The position numbers were made by a program, and so were the translations under genes. This document shows, piece after piece, positions 7,830-15,435 of a stretch of 58,607 nt of DNA. This DNA is from Xenophilus azovorans DSM 13620 (GTDB lineage: Bacteria; Pseudomonadota; Gammaproteobacteria; Burkholderiales; Burkholderiaceae_C). Position 1 is the first letter of the stretch, and each line of letters begins with the position of its first letter. The DNA lies in NCBI RefSeq assembly GCF_000745855.1, contig NZ_JQKD01000039.1, forward strand, positions 1 through 58,607, given 5' to 3'. The notes beneath the pieces were generated by a model that was not told the origin of the DNA, did not search any database, and worked only from the letters and a program-made list of their open reading frames with translations.

Positions 7830-9194
7830 ATGCAAGGCGGAGTGCGCGCAGCGCCATCGGCAACGGATACCGCACTGGGCGACCTGCGCGCCGGCCGCCT
7901 GCGCGGCGCGACGCGGCTGCGCCTGGCAGGCGGGCTGAGCACCTTTCCCGACGAGATCTTCACGCTGGCCGACACGCTGGAGGTGCTCGACCTCTGCGGC
8001 AACGCGCTCGACGCCCTGCCGCACGACCTGCACCGGCTGCGCCGCCTGCGCGTGCTGTTCTGCTCGGGCAACCCCTTCACCGTGCTGCCGCCGGCGCTGG
8101 GCCGATGCGAGGCGCTGGAGATGGTCGGCTTCAAGGGCTGCCGGCTGCGCGAGGTGCCCGCGCAGGCCCTGCCGCCGCGGCTGCGCTGGCTGATCCTGAC
8201 CGACAACGCCATCGAGACGCTGCCCGCCGCCCTGGGCGGCTGCACGCGGCTGCAGAAGCTGATGCTGGCCGGCAACCGGCTGGCGGCGCTGCCCGGCACG
8301 CTGGCGGACTGCGGCGCGCTCGAACTGCTGCGCCTGGCGGCCAACCGCTTCGAGACGCTGCCGCCCTGGCTGGACGCACTGCCGCGGCTGGCCTGGCTGG
8401 CCTGCGCCGGCAACCCGCTGTGCGAGCCCGCTGCCGGCGGCACGGCCGCCGTCGACGTCCCCTGGACCGCACTGAAGCTCGGCGAGCGGCTGGGCGAAGG
8501 CGCCTCCGGCGTCATCCACGCCGCGCACCGGGCGGGCGACGCACAGCACCTGGCCGTCAAGCTGTTCCGCGGCGAGATGACCAGCGACGGCTGGCCCGCC
8601 AGCGAGATGACTGCGCACCTGGCGGCCGGCACGCACCCGGCCATCGTGCCGGTGCTGGGCCGCGTGCAGGGGCATCCCGACGGCGCGCAGGGCCTGGTCA
8701 TGCCCCGGCTCGGCGCCGAGTGGCGCAACCTCGCCGGGCCGCCCGACTTCGCCACCTGCACGCGCGACGTGTACGCGGCCGGCCTGCGCCTGCCGGCCGC
8801 GGCGGCGCGTGCCATCGCCCGCGACGTGGCCTCGGCCGTCGCCCACCTGCATGCGCGCGGCCTCGTGCACGGCGACCTGTACGCGCACAACATCCTCTGG
8901 CGGCCCGCGGGCGACGGCGGTGCGCAGGCCCTGCTGGGCGACTTCGGCGCGGCGGCCTGCCTGCCCGAAGGCCCGGTGCGGCCCATGTTGCAGCGCATGG
9001 AGGCGCTCGCCTTCGGCCACCTGCTGGGCGAACTGCTGGCGCATGCGGATGACGGCGCGGATGCCGGGCTGCTGCAGCCATTGGCGGCGCTGCAGGCGCG
9101 CTGCCTCGCCGCGCCCGAGGAGCGCCCCGCGTTCGGCGCCATGGCCGACGCGCTGGCACTTTCGCGACCGCGGCGGAACGCGGCTTCGACTTAA
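7830..9194 (+). CDS. Leucine-rich-repeat protein fused to a protein-kinase-like domain
   Basis: The 454-residue product has two parts. Residues about 25-205 hold roughly seven leucine-rich repeats of the bacterial/ROCO type (for example LEVLDLCGNALDALPHDL and LQKLMLAGNRLAALPGTL). Residues about 215-450 look like a kinase fold: glycine loop GERLGEGASGVIHAA, lysine in LAVKLFRG, a catalytic-loop motif HGDLYAHN in place of HRDLKxxN, and DFG in LLGDFGAAACL. The Lys of the catalytic loop and a normal activation segment with APE are missing and the C-lobe is short, so activity is uncertain. There is no signal peptide or membrane segment. ATG 7830 is preferred to the TTG at 7809. The partner and role are unknown. 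Confidence 0.85.
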   Translation: MQGGVRAAPSATDTALGDLRAGRLRGATRLRLAGGLSTFPDEIFTLADTLEVLDLCGNALDALPHDLHRLRRLRVLFCSGNPFTVLPPALGRCEALEMVGFKGCRLREVPAQALPPRLRWLILTDNAIETLPAALGGCTRLQKLMLAGNRLAALPGTLADCGALELLRLAANRFETLPPWLDALPRLAWLACAGNPLCEPAAGGTAAVDVPWTALKLGERLGEGASGVIHAAHRAGDAQHLAVKLFRGEMTSDGWPASEMTAHLAAGTHPAIVPVLGRVQGHPDGAQGLVMPRLGAEWRNLAGPPDFATCTRDVYAAGLRLPAAAARAIARDVASAVAHLHARGLVHGDLYAHNILWRPAGDGGAQALLGDFGAAACLPEGPVRPMLQRMEALAFGHLLGELLAHADDGADAGLLQPLAALQARCLAAPEERPAFGAMADALALSRPRRNAAST

Positions 9195-9260
9195 GCTGCG
9201 GCCTGCCGGCGCCGCCGCGCGCCACGAGCCTTCCAACGCAGCACCCAGGAGACGCATCCC

Positions 9261-10031
9261 GTGGACACCCAGAACCTCTTCTCGCTCAAAGGCCGCACGG
9301 CCCTCGTCACCGGCGGCTCGCGCGGCATCGGCCGCATGATCGCCGAGGGCTTCCTCGCCGCCGGCGCGCGCGTGTACATCTCGGCGCGCAAGGCCGAGGC
9401 CTGCGACCGCGCGGCCAAGGAACTGTCGGCCCTCGGCCACTGCGTCTCGCTGCCGGCGGACGTCTCCACGCTGGACGGCATCCAGGCCCTGGTGGCAGCG
9501 TATGCGAAGCACGAGGACTCGCTCGACATCCTCGTCAACAACGCCGGCGCCGCCTGGGGCGCGCCGTATGACGAGTTCCCCGAGAGCGGCTGGGACAAGG
9601 TGGCCGACCTGAACATGAAGACGCCCTTCTTCCTCACGCAGGCGCTCACGCCGATGCTGAAGAAGGCCGCCACCGACCACCTGGCCAAGGTGATCCACGT
9701 CGCCTCCATCGACGGCATCAGCGTCAACCCGTGGGAGACGTACTCCTACGCCGCCAGCAAGGCCGGCCTGATCCACCTGACCAAGCGCATGGCGCTGCGG
9801 CTGGCGCCCGAGCGCATAGTGGTCAGCGCCATCGCGCCCGGCCCCTTCGCCTCGGACATGAACAAGGACGCGCGCGACCACGGCGACGAGGTGGCCGAGC
9901 GCGTGCCGCTGGGCCGCATCGGCACGCCGGAGGACATGGCCGGCGCCGCCATCTACCTGGCCTCGCGCGCCGGCGACTACGTGGTGGGCTCGACGCTGGT
10001 GGTGGACGGCGGCACCGCCTGGGGGCGGTAG
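9261..10031 (+). CDS. SDR family NAD(P)-dependent oxidoreductase
   Basis: This 256-residue classical short-chain dehydrogenase has the cofactor motif TGGSRGIGR near residue 18, NNAGA near 95, the catalytic Ser in ASIDG, and Tyr-x-x-x-Lys in YSYAASKAG. The C-terminal GRIGTPEDMAGAAIYLASRA and VVDGGTAWG are typical. It oxidises or reduces an alcohol/ketone pair; NADP(H) is suggested by the Arg after the glycine motif, but the substrate cannot be read. The start is GTG 9261 with CAGGAG ten bases upstream. It converges with coaX 13 bp away. Confidence 0.93.
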   Translation: MDTQNLFSLKGRTALVTGGSRGIGRMIAEGFLAAGARVYISARKAEACDRAAKELSALGHCVSLPADVSTLDGIQALVAAYAKHEDSLDILVNNAGAAWGAPYDEFPESGWDKVADLNMKTPFFLTQALTPMLKKAATDHLAKVIHVASIDGISVNPWETYSYAASKAGLIHLTKRMALRLAPERIVVSAIAPGPFASDMNKDARDHGDEVAERVPLGRIGTPEDMAGAAIYLASRAGDYVVGSTLVVDGGTAWGR

Positions 10032-10044
10032 CGACAGCAGCGCT

Positions 10045-10854
10045 TCATGCGAGACGGACGGCGCGCTGCTCGGCGATGACCAGCAGCCCGTCCATGATCA
10101 GCGACTCCACCAGCTCGAAGGGCGTGGCCATGGCAGGCGCCATCTTCCAGCCGGCGCCGCCGGTCATGTAGCACACCGGCTCGGCGCCGCAGCGGCGGCG
10201 CAGGTGCTGCACCATGCGCTCGACCGCGCCGGCGATGGCGTAGGTGCCGCCGCTGGTGAGCGCGTCGCTGGTGTTGGTGGGAAACTCGCGCACCTCGCCG
10301 GTGGGCACGTGCAAGCCGGCGGTGCCCGATTCGAGCGCGCGCAGCATGATGCCGTGGCCGGGCAGGATCAGCCCGCCCAGGAAGCGGCCCTCGGCGTCGA
10401 CGGCCTCCACCGTCACGGCCGTGCCCACCATCACCACCACCATCGGCCGCGGCCCCGCGCCGGCGACGCGCTGCGCGGCCAGCATGCGGTGCCGCGCACC
10501 GATCATCGCCACCCAGCGGTCGGCGCCCAGGCGGGTGGGATGGTCGTAGCCGTTGACCAGGCCCGCCTCCTCGGTGCTGGAGACGACCCAGCTCGCCGGC
10601 AGGTCGAAGGCCTCGTCGATCTGTTCCTCGGCGCGGCGGCGCACGTGGTCGCCCGCGACGACACAGCCGATCATGGCCGCGGGCCGCACCGGCAGGCCGG
10701 CCCATTCGCCTTCGCCCAGGCGCTCGATATGGTCCAGGAACTCGGCGCCGCCGGCCAGCGGCCGCGCGCCCGGCGCCGCCCGGTCGTACAGCGTCCACTT
10801 CAGGCGCGTGTTGCCGATGTCGATGGCGAGCAGGGCGTGGGCGGGGGCACTCAT
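10045..10854 (-). CDS. coaX: Type III pantothenate kinase
   Basis: This 269-residue enzyme phosphorylates pantothenate with ATP, the first step of coenzyme A synthesis. The N-terminal [17 protein letters not shown] is the phosphate-binding motif of the ASKHA fold used by CoaX. The central [12 protein letters not shown] and [24 protein letters not shown] hold the pantothenate and catalytic residues. ATG 10854 begins right at the conserved strand ([14 protein letters not shown]). In many Burkholderiales birA sits just upstream of coaX; here a rhodanese gene takes that place. Confidence 0.93.
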   Translation of the reverse strand: MSAPAHALLAIDIGNTRLKWTLYDRAAPGARPLAGGAEFLDHIERLGEGEWAGLPVRPAAMIGCVVAGDHVRRRAEEQIDEAFDLPASWVVSSTEEAGLVNGYDHPTRLGADRWVAMIGARHRMLAAQRVAGAGPRPMVVVMVGTAVTVEAVDAEGRFLGGLILPGHGIMLRALESGTAGLHVPTGEVREFPTNTSDALTSGGTYAIAGAVERMVQHLRRRCGAEPVCYMTGGAGWKMAPAMATPFELVESLIMDGLLVIAEQRAVRLA

Positions 10855-10895
10855 GCGGCGCATTATTCACGCGGCCGCGCCGGCCGCGGCGCCGC

Positions 10896-11327
10896 TCAGT
10901 TCTGCTTCCAGGGCAGCCCGCGGCGGCGCCAGCCGCCCTGGTTGCCGCGGTGGCCGTCGGCATCGGCGTTGCCCTCGAAGCCTTCCAGGATGTTGTAGGC
11001 CTCGATGCCCAGCTCGGTGGCGCGCTTCGCGGCAGCCACGGAACGCACGCCGCTGCGGCACAGCAGCACCACCCGCCCGCCCGGCGGCACGGCGGCGCGC
11101 AGGGCGGCGTCGAAGTCCGGGTTCATGGCCATGCCGGGCCACTGCTTCCAGGCCACCGGCACGGCGCCCGGCACGTAGCCGACCCATTCGCGCTCGGCGT
11201 CGGTGCGCACGTCCACCAGCACGGCCTGGCCGCCGGCCAGCCACGCCGCGGCGGTCTCGGGGGTGACGTCGCCGGCATAGCCCTCGGCGGGGCGGACGTC
11301 GGAGGAAGAGGAAGAGGAGGCATTCAT
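10896..11327 (-). CDS. Rhodanese-like domain protein
   Basis: The 143-residue protein is a single rhodanese domain with the active-site Cys loop VVLLCRSGVRS near residue 88, and VLVDVRTDAEREWVGYVPGAV upstream of it. Such proteins carry sulfur as a persulfide on that Cys. It starts at ATG 11327 with a six-serine run (MNASSSSSSD) that is outside the fold; a polyserine start is also found in the glutathione reductase of this window. The C-terminal GNADADGHRGNQGGWRRRGLPWKQN is common in single-domain bacterial rhodaneses. It lies 41 bp upstream of coaX on the same strand. Confidence 0.9.
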   Translation of the reverse strand: MNASSSSSSDVRPAEGYAGDVTPETAAAWLAGGQAVLVDVRTDAEREWVGYVPGAVPVAWKQWPGMAMNPDFDAALRAAVPPGGRVVLLCRSGVRSVAAAKRATELGIEAYNILEGFEGNADADGHRGNQGGWRRRGLPWKQN

Positions 11328-11535
11328 GGCGTGATTCGTCCTTCGGTTCCGTACGGTCTTTGGCGCGATGCTGCGCTGCAACCAGCAGCGAAGCGCCGCC
11401 ACGGGCACCGGCGATTGTCCTCAGACAGTGAAAACCCTCTTGGCTGCGACGGCTCGCGCCGTGAAAAGTCTGCGCGCTGGATGAAATTTCGTTCAGCGTC
11501 ATAAACAGACGGACAGCACAGACGGAGACGAACCA

Positions 11536-12654
11536 ATGACGGACAGCAAGACCTCGACCCGCCGCCGCGGGCTGCTCAAGGGTGCGGCGGTGGCCGCCGG
11601 CGCCATGTCGGCGCCGATGGTGAGCACGGCCCAGACCACCAGCCTGCGCTTCCAGAGCACCTGGCCGGCCAAGGACATCTTCCACGAGTACGCGCAGGAC
11701 TTCGCCAAGAAGGTGAACGACATGGCCGGCAACCGGCTGAAGATCGAGGTGCTGCCCGCCGGCGCGGTGGTGCCCGCCTTCCAACTGCTGGACGCGGTGG
11801 CCAAGGGCACGCTCGACGGCGGCCACGGCGTGATCGCGTACTGGTACGGCAAGAACTCGGCGCTGGCGCTGTGGGGCTCCGGCCCGGCCTTCGGCATGGA
11901 CGCCAACATGATCCTGGCCTGGCACAAGTACGGCGGCGGCAAGGAACTGCTGGAAGAGGTCTACAAGAGCCTGAACCTGGACGTCGTCTCGTACCTGTAC
12001 GGCCCCATGCCGACGCAGCCGCTGGGCTGGTTCAAGAAGCCGGTGGCGCGCGCCGAGGACATGAAGGGCCTGAAGTTCCGCACGGTGGGCCTGGCGGTGG
12101 ACGTGTTCACCGACATGGGCGCGGCGGTGAACCCGCTGCCCGGCGGCGAGATCGTGCCGGCGCTGGACCGCGGCCTGATCGACGCGGCGGAGTTCAACAA
12201 CGCCTCCAGCGACAAGGTACTGGGCTTCCCGGACGTGGCGAAGAACTGCATGCTGCAGAGCTTCCACCAGAGCGGCGAGCAGTTCGAGGTGCTGTTCAAC
12301 GGCCCGAAGGTGCGCGCCCTGCCGGCCGAGCTGCGCTCGGTGATCGAGTACGCCGCCGAGGCCGCCAGCGCCGACATGAGCTGGAAGGCGATCGACCGCA
12401 ACTCCAAGGACTACGAGGACCTGAAGAAGTCCGGCATCAAGTTCTACAAGACGCCCGACCCGATCCTGCGCGCGCAGCTGGCCTCGTGGGACAAGACCAT
12501 CGCGAAGAAATCCGAGGAGAACCCGACCTTCAAGAAGGTGCTGGACTCGCAGCGCGCCTTCGCGCAGCGCGCCGGGCAATGGCAGAACGACTACTCGGTC
12601 GACTTCAAGATGGCCTACAACCACTACTTCAGCCGGCAGGCGAAGAAGAGCTGA
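11536..12654 (+). CDS. dctP: TRAP transporter solute-binding protein, DctP type
   Basis: This 372-residue periplasmic protein has a twin-arginine-like leader (STRRRGLLKGAAVAAGAMSAP) with cleavage expected near VSTAQ. The mature part is a TRAP-T substrate-binding protein: LRFQSTWPAKDIFHEYAQDFA, MKGLKFRTVGLAVDVF with the Arg that usually binds a carboxylate, and AEFNNASSDKVLGF. It resembles binding proteins for 2-oxo-acids or mono-carboxylates, but the ligand cannot be fixed. It heads a dctPQM operon whose permease genes follow after an intrinsic hairpin. Confidence 0.93.
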   Translation: MTDSKTSTRRRGLLKGAAVAAGAMSAPMVSTAQTTSLRFQSTWPAKDIFHEYAQDFAKKVNDMAGNRLKIEVLPAGAVVPAFQLLDAVAKGTLDGGHGVIAYWYGKNSALALWGSGPAFGMDANMILAWHKYGGGKELLEEVYKSLNLDVVSYLYGPMPTQPLGWFKKPVARAEDMKGLKFRTVGLAVDVFTDMGAAVNPLPGGEIVPALDRGLIDAAEFNNASSDKVLGFPDVAKNCMLQSFHQSGEQFEVLFNGPKVRALPAELRSVIEYAAEAASADMSWKAIDRNSKDYEDLKKSGIKFYKTPDPILRAQLASWDKTIAKKSEENPTFKKVLDSQRAFAQRAGQWQNDYSVDFKMAYNHYFSRQAKKS

Positions 12655-12682
12655 GGCGGTGAGCCGCAGGCCCTGAACCGGC

Positions 12683-12716
12683 GCAGGGCGGTGCCGCGAG
12701 GTGCCGCCCTGCTTTT
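12683..12716 (+). terminator. Intrinsic terminator/attenuator between dctP and dctQ
   Basis: GCAGGGCGGTGCC, loop GCGA, GGTGCCGCCCTGC, then TTTT. The stem has nine perfect G+C-rich outer pairs and four inner pairs, two of them G-T, with a GNRA-type loop. Placed 28 bp after the binding-protein gene and before the permease genes, it would let the binding protein be made in excess over the membrane subunits. Confidence 0.75.
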
Positions 12717-12762
12717 CGCACCCACCTTCCTGCCTCCCGGCCGCGCCTGCGGCCCGCCTCCC

Positions 12763-13386
12763 ATGCAATCCTTTCTCCTGGCGGTCGACCGGCTCTCGAC
12801 CTGGGTCGGCAAGACCTTCGCGTGGTGCGCGCTGGCGCTCACGCTGCTGATCAGCTGGGAGGTGTTCTCCCGCTACGTGCTCAACCGGCCCCATGCCTGG
12901 GTGCTGGACGCGCAGATCATGCTGTACGGCGCGCTGTTCATGGGCGCCGGCGCCTACACCCTGGCCAAGAACGGCCACGTGCGCGGCGACGTGCTCTACG
13001 GCTTCTTCCGGCCGCGCACCCAGGCCACCGTGGACCTGGTGCTGTACATCGTCTTCTTCCTGCCCGGCATCGTGGCCATGACCTGGGCCGGCTGGATCTA
13101 CGCCGGCGAGTCGCTGGCGATCCGCGAGCAGACCTTCTCGGCCGAGCCGCTGCCGCTGTACCCGTTCAAGTTCGTGATCCCGCTGGCCGGCGTCACGCTG
13201 CTGCTGCAGGGCATCGTCGAGATCATCCGCTGCGTGCAGTGCATCCAGCGCGGCGCCTGGCCCTCGCGCGAGGAGGACGTGCAGGAAGTGGACGTGGACA
13301 AGCTCAAGGAGATGGTCCACGTGAAGGACGAGGACATCGCCGCGCTGGACGCGGTGGTGGTGGCGCAGGAGAAGGGGCAAGCATGA
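12763..13386 (+). CDS. dctQ: TRAP transporter small permease subunit, DctQ type
   Basis: The 207-residue inner-membrane protein has four hydrophobic segments (about 15-35, 45-65, 85-108 and 130-150) and DctQ family features: SWEVFSRYVLNRPHAWVLDAQIMLYG and the amphipathic KNGHVRGDVLYGFF. The small subunit pairs with DctM and the binding protein in sodium-driven solute uptake. The tail of about 40 residues after the last helix is acidic and longer than usual (EEDVQEVDVDKLKEMVHVKDED). ATG 12763 begins at the natural N-terminus. Its stop overlaps the dctM start (ATGA). Confidence 0.9.
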   Translation: MQSFLLAVDRLSTWVGKTFAWCALALTLLISWEVFSRYVLNRPHAWVLDAQIMLYGALFMGAGAYTLAKNGHVRGDVLYGFFRPRTQATVDLVLYIVFFLPGIVAMTWAGWIYAGESLAIREQTFSAEPLPLYPFKFVIPLAGVTLLLQGIVEIIRCVQCIQRGAWPSREEDVQEVDVDKLKEMVHVKDEDIAALDAVVVAQEKGQA

Positions 13387-15338
13387 AGGTGCGCAAGGAA
13401 CTCTGGTTCGGGCTCACCTTCATGGCCCTGATCGTGGTGCTGGCCGCCACGGTGCTGCTGCGCGCCGAGACCATCACCCACGGGCACCTGGGCCTGCTGA
13501 TGCTCTCGCTGGTGGTGGTGGCGATCATGCTCGGCTTCCCCACCGCCTTCACGCTGATGGGCATGGGCATGCTGTTCACCTGGCTGGCCTACGACCGCGA
13601 CATCACGCGCACGCTGGACCTGATGGTGCAGGCCGCCTACAAGACGATGGCCAACGACGTGCTGATCGCCGTGCCGCTGTTCGTCTTCATGGGCTACCTG
13701 GTGGAGCGCGCCAACCTGATCGAGTCGCTGTTCAGGAGCCTGCACCTGGCGATGGCGCGGCTGCCCGGCGCGCTGGCGGTGGCCACGCTGGTGACCTGCA
13801 CCATCTTCGCCACCGCCACCGGCATCGTCGGCGCGGTGGTCACGCTGATGGGCCTGCTGGCGCTGCCGGCCATGCTGCGCGCGGGCTACAGCGTGCCGCT
13901 GGCGGCCGGCTCGATCACGGCCGGCGGCTGCCTGGGCATCCTGCTGCCGCCTTCGGTGCTGCTGATCGTCTACGGCGCGACGGCGGGCGTGTCGGTGGTG
14001 CAGCTCTACGCGGGCGCCTTCTTCCCCGGCGTGATGCTGGCATCGCTGTACGTGCTGTACGTGATCCTCATCGCCAAGCTCAAGCCGCAGTGGGCCCCGC
14101 CGCTGACGGCCGAGGAGCGCCGCGTGCCGCTGCCGCCGCTGACCGAGCGGCTGGCCGACAGCCCGCAGGCCAACGCCCTGCTGCGGCTGCTCAAGGGCCG
14201 GCGCAACGCCGACGTGCCGATCGGCTATCTCGCGCGCCAGAGCTTCATCCTGGCGCTGCCGGCGCTGCTGTTCCTGCTGCTGGCCTTCGGCACCTTCCGC
14301 GCGGTGACGACGGTGCCGCCCGAGGAGCACTACGAGATCCAGGAGATCGGCGCCGCGCGCAGCGGCGGCGGCGCCGACACCGGCCTGGCCGAGCCCGGCG
14401 GCCTGCAGGAGCCCCCGACGGAAGGCGGCCTGCAGGAACCGCCCACCGAGGGCGAGGACGGCGGCGGCGCACTGGCCGAACCGCCGGGCGCCGAGCCGGC
14501 ATCGGGCGGCGTCGCCGAGCCGCCGGGCGCACCGGCCGCCGCCGCGCAGGCCGACGCCGGCACCGCCGACCAGCCCACGACGAAGCCGGCGCCGGCCTGG
14601 TGGTGGGTCACCTTCGCCGTGCTGGGCTGCCTGGTCGCGCTCTTCTATCTCTTCGCCAGCTTCGCGCGGCTGGAGATCTTCAAGATGCTGCTGGCGTCCT
14701 TCTTCCCGCTGATGCTGCTCATCCTGGCGGTGCTCGGCTCCATCGTGATGGGGCTGGCCACGCCGACCGAGGCGGCGGCCATGGGCGCGCTGGGCGGCAT
14801 GCTGCTGGCGGCGGCCTACCGGCGGCTGAATGTCGCGATGCTCAAGGAGTCGGTCTTCCTCACCGCCAAGACCTCGGCGATGGTGTGCTGGCTGTTCGTC
14901 GGCTCGGCCATCTTCTCGGCCGCCTTCGCGCTGCTGGGCGGGCAGGAACTGGTCGAGAGGTGGGTGCTCTCGATGGACCTCTCGAAGGTGCAGTTCCTGC
15001 TGCTCAGCCAGGTGGTGATCTTCCTGCTCGGCTGGCCGCTGGAGTGGACCGAGATCATCGTGATCTTCATGCCGATCTTCATCCCGCTCCTGGACCACTT
15101 CGGGGTGGACCCGCTGTTCTTCGGCCTGCTGGTGGCGCTGAACCTGCAGACCGCCTTCCTCTCGCCGCCGGTGGCGATGGCGGCCTTCTACCTCAAGGGC
15201 GTGAGTCCGCCGCACGTGACGCTGAACCAGATCTTCCTGGGCATGCTGCCCTTCATGGGCATCCAGGTGCTGGCGATCTTCCTGCTCTACATGTGGCCGC
15301 AGATCGGGCTGTGGCTGCCGCAGCTGCTGTACAAGTAG
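13383..15338 (+). CDS. dctM: TRAP transporter large permease subunit, DctM type, with a long internal insert
   Basis: This membrane protein of 651 residues is clearly DctM (MLGFPTAFTLMGMGMLFTW, GSITAGGCLGILLPPSVLLIVYG, MGLATPTEAAAMGALGG, FLSPPVAMAAFYLKGV) but about 200 residues longer than the usual 425-430. The extra length lies in the middle, about residues 240-425. It contains a cytoplasmic-type segment, one hydrophobic helix (FILALPALLFLLLAFGTF), a low-complexity Gly/Pro/Ala/Glu stretch with a tandem nine-residue repeat, and a further helix. Larger DctM proteins of this sort exist in Burkholderiales; the repeat-rich part is the unusual feature. It is translationally coupled to dctQ through an ATGA overlap. 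Confidence 0.92.
   Translation: MKVRKELWFGLTFMALIVVLAATVLLRAETITHGHLGLLMLSLVVVAIMLGFPTAFTLMGMGMLFTWLAYDRDITRTLDLMVQAAYKTMANDVLIAVPLFVFMGYLVERANLIESLFRSLHLAMARLPGALAVATLVTCTIFATATGIVGAVVTLMGLLALPAMLRAGYSVPLAAGSITAGGCLGILLPPSVLLIVYGATAGVSVVQLYAGAFFPGVMLASLYVLYVILIAKLKPQWAPPLTAEERRVPLPPLTERLADSPQANALLRLLKGRRNADVPIGYLARQSFILALPALLFLLLAFGTFRAVTTVPPEEHYEIQEIGAARSGGGADTGLAEPGGLQEPPTEGGLQEPPTEGEDGGGALAEPPGAEPASGGVAEPPGAPAAAAQADAGTADQPTTKPAPAWWWVTFAVLGCLVALFYLFASFARLEIFKMLLASFFPLMLLILAVLGSIVMGLATPTEAAAMGALGGMLLAAAYRRLNVAMLKESVFLTAKTSAMVCWLFVGSAIFSAAFALLGGQELVERWVLSMDLSKVQFLLLSQVVIFLLGWPLEWTEIIVIFMPIFIPLLDHFGVDPLFFGLLVALNLQTAFLSPPVAMAAFYLKGVSPPHVTLNQIFLGMLPFMGIQVLAIFLLYMWPQIGLWLPQLLYK
14397..14450 (+). 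repeat. 27-bp in-frame tandem repeat within dctM
   Basis: Two 27-bp units (14397-14423 and 14424-14450) encode GGLQEPPTE twice. The DNA differs only at wobble positions (GAG/GAA, CCC/CCG and so on), so the duplication is not brand new, or selection acts on the protein. A looser third version (GGALAEPPG) follows. Confidence 0.9.
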
Positions 15339-15435
15339 GCGGGCAGGCGCGCGCCGCCGGGCAATGGCCCCGCGGCGGCGCGCGTGCCGGAGGCTGGGTA
15401 CAGTGCCCTGTCCCCGGCCACGCCAGCGCCCTGCC

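Noticed and set aside
10045-10854. coaX as part of a birA-coaX operon
   Set aside because: No birA is found next to it; the upstream gene is a rhodanese.
10867-13380. An 837-codon open frame on the minus strand opposite the TRAP genes
   Set aside because: Composition (His/Arg/Gly/Val-rich) is that of an antisense frame of a high-G+C gene; the plus strand holds clear dctP and dctQ genes.
14399-14450. CRISPR-like short repeats
   Set aside because: Only a two-unit coding tandem repeat within dctM without spacers; no CRISPR array was seen anywhere in the window.
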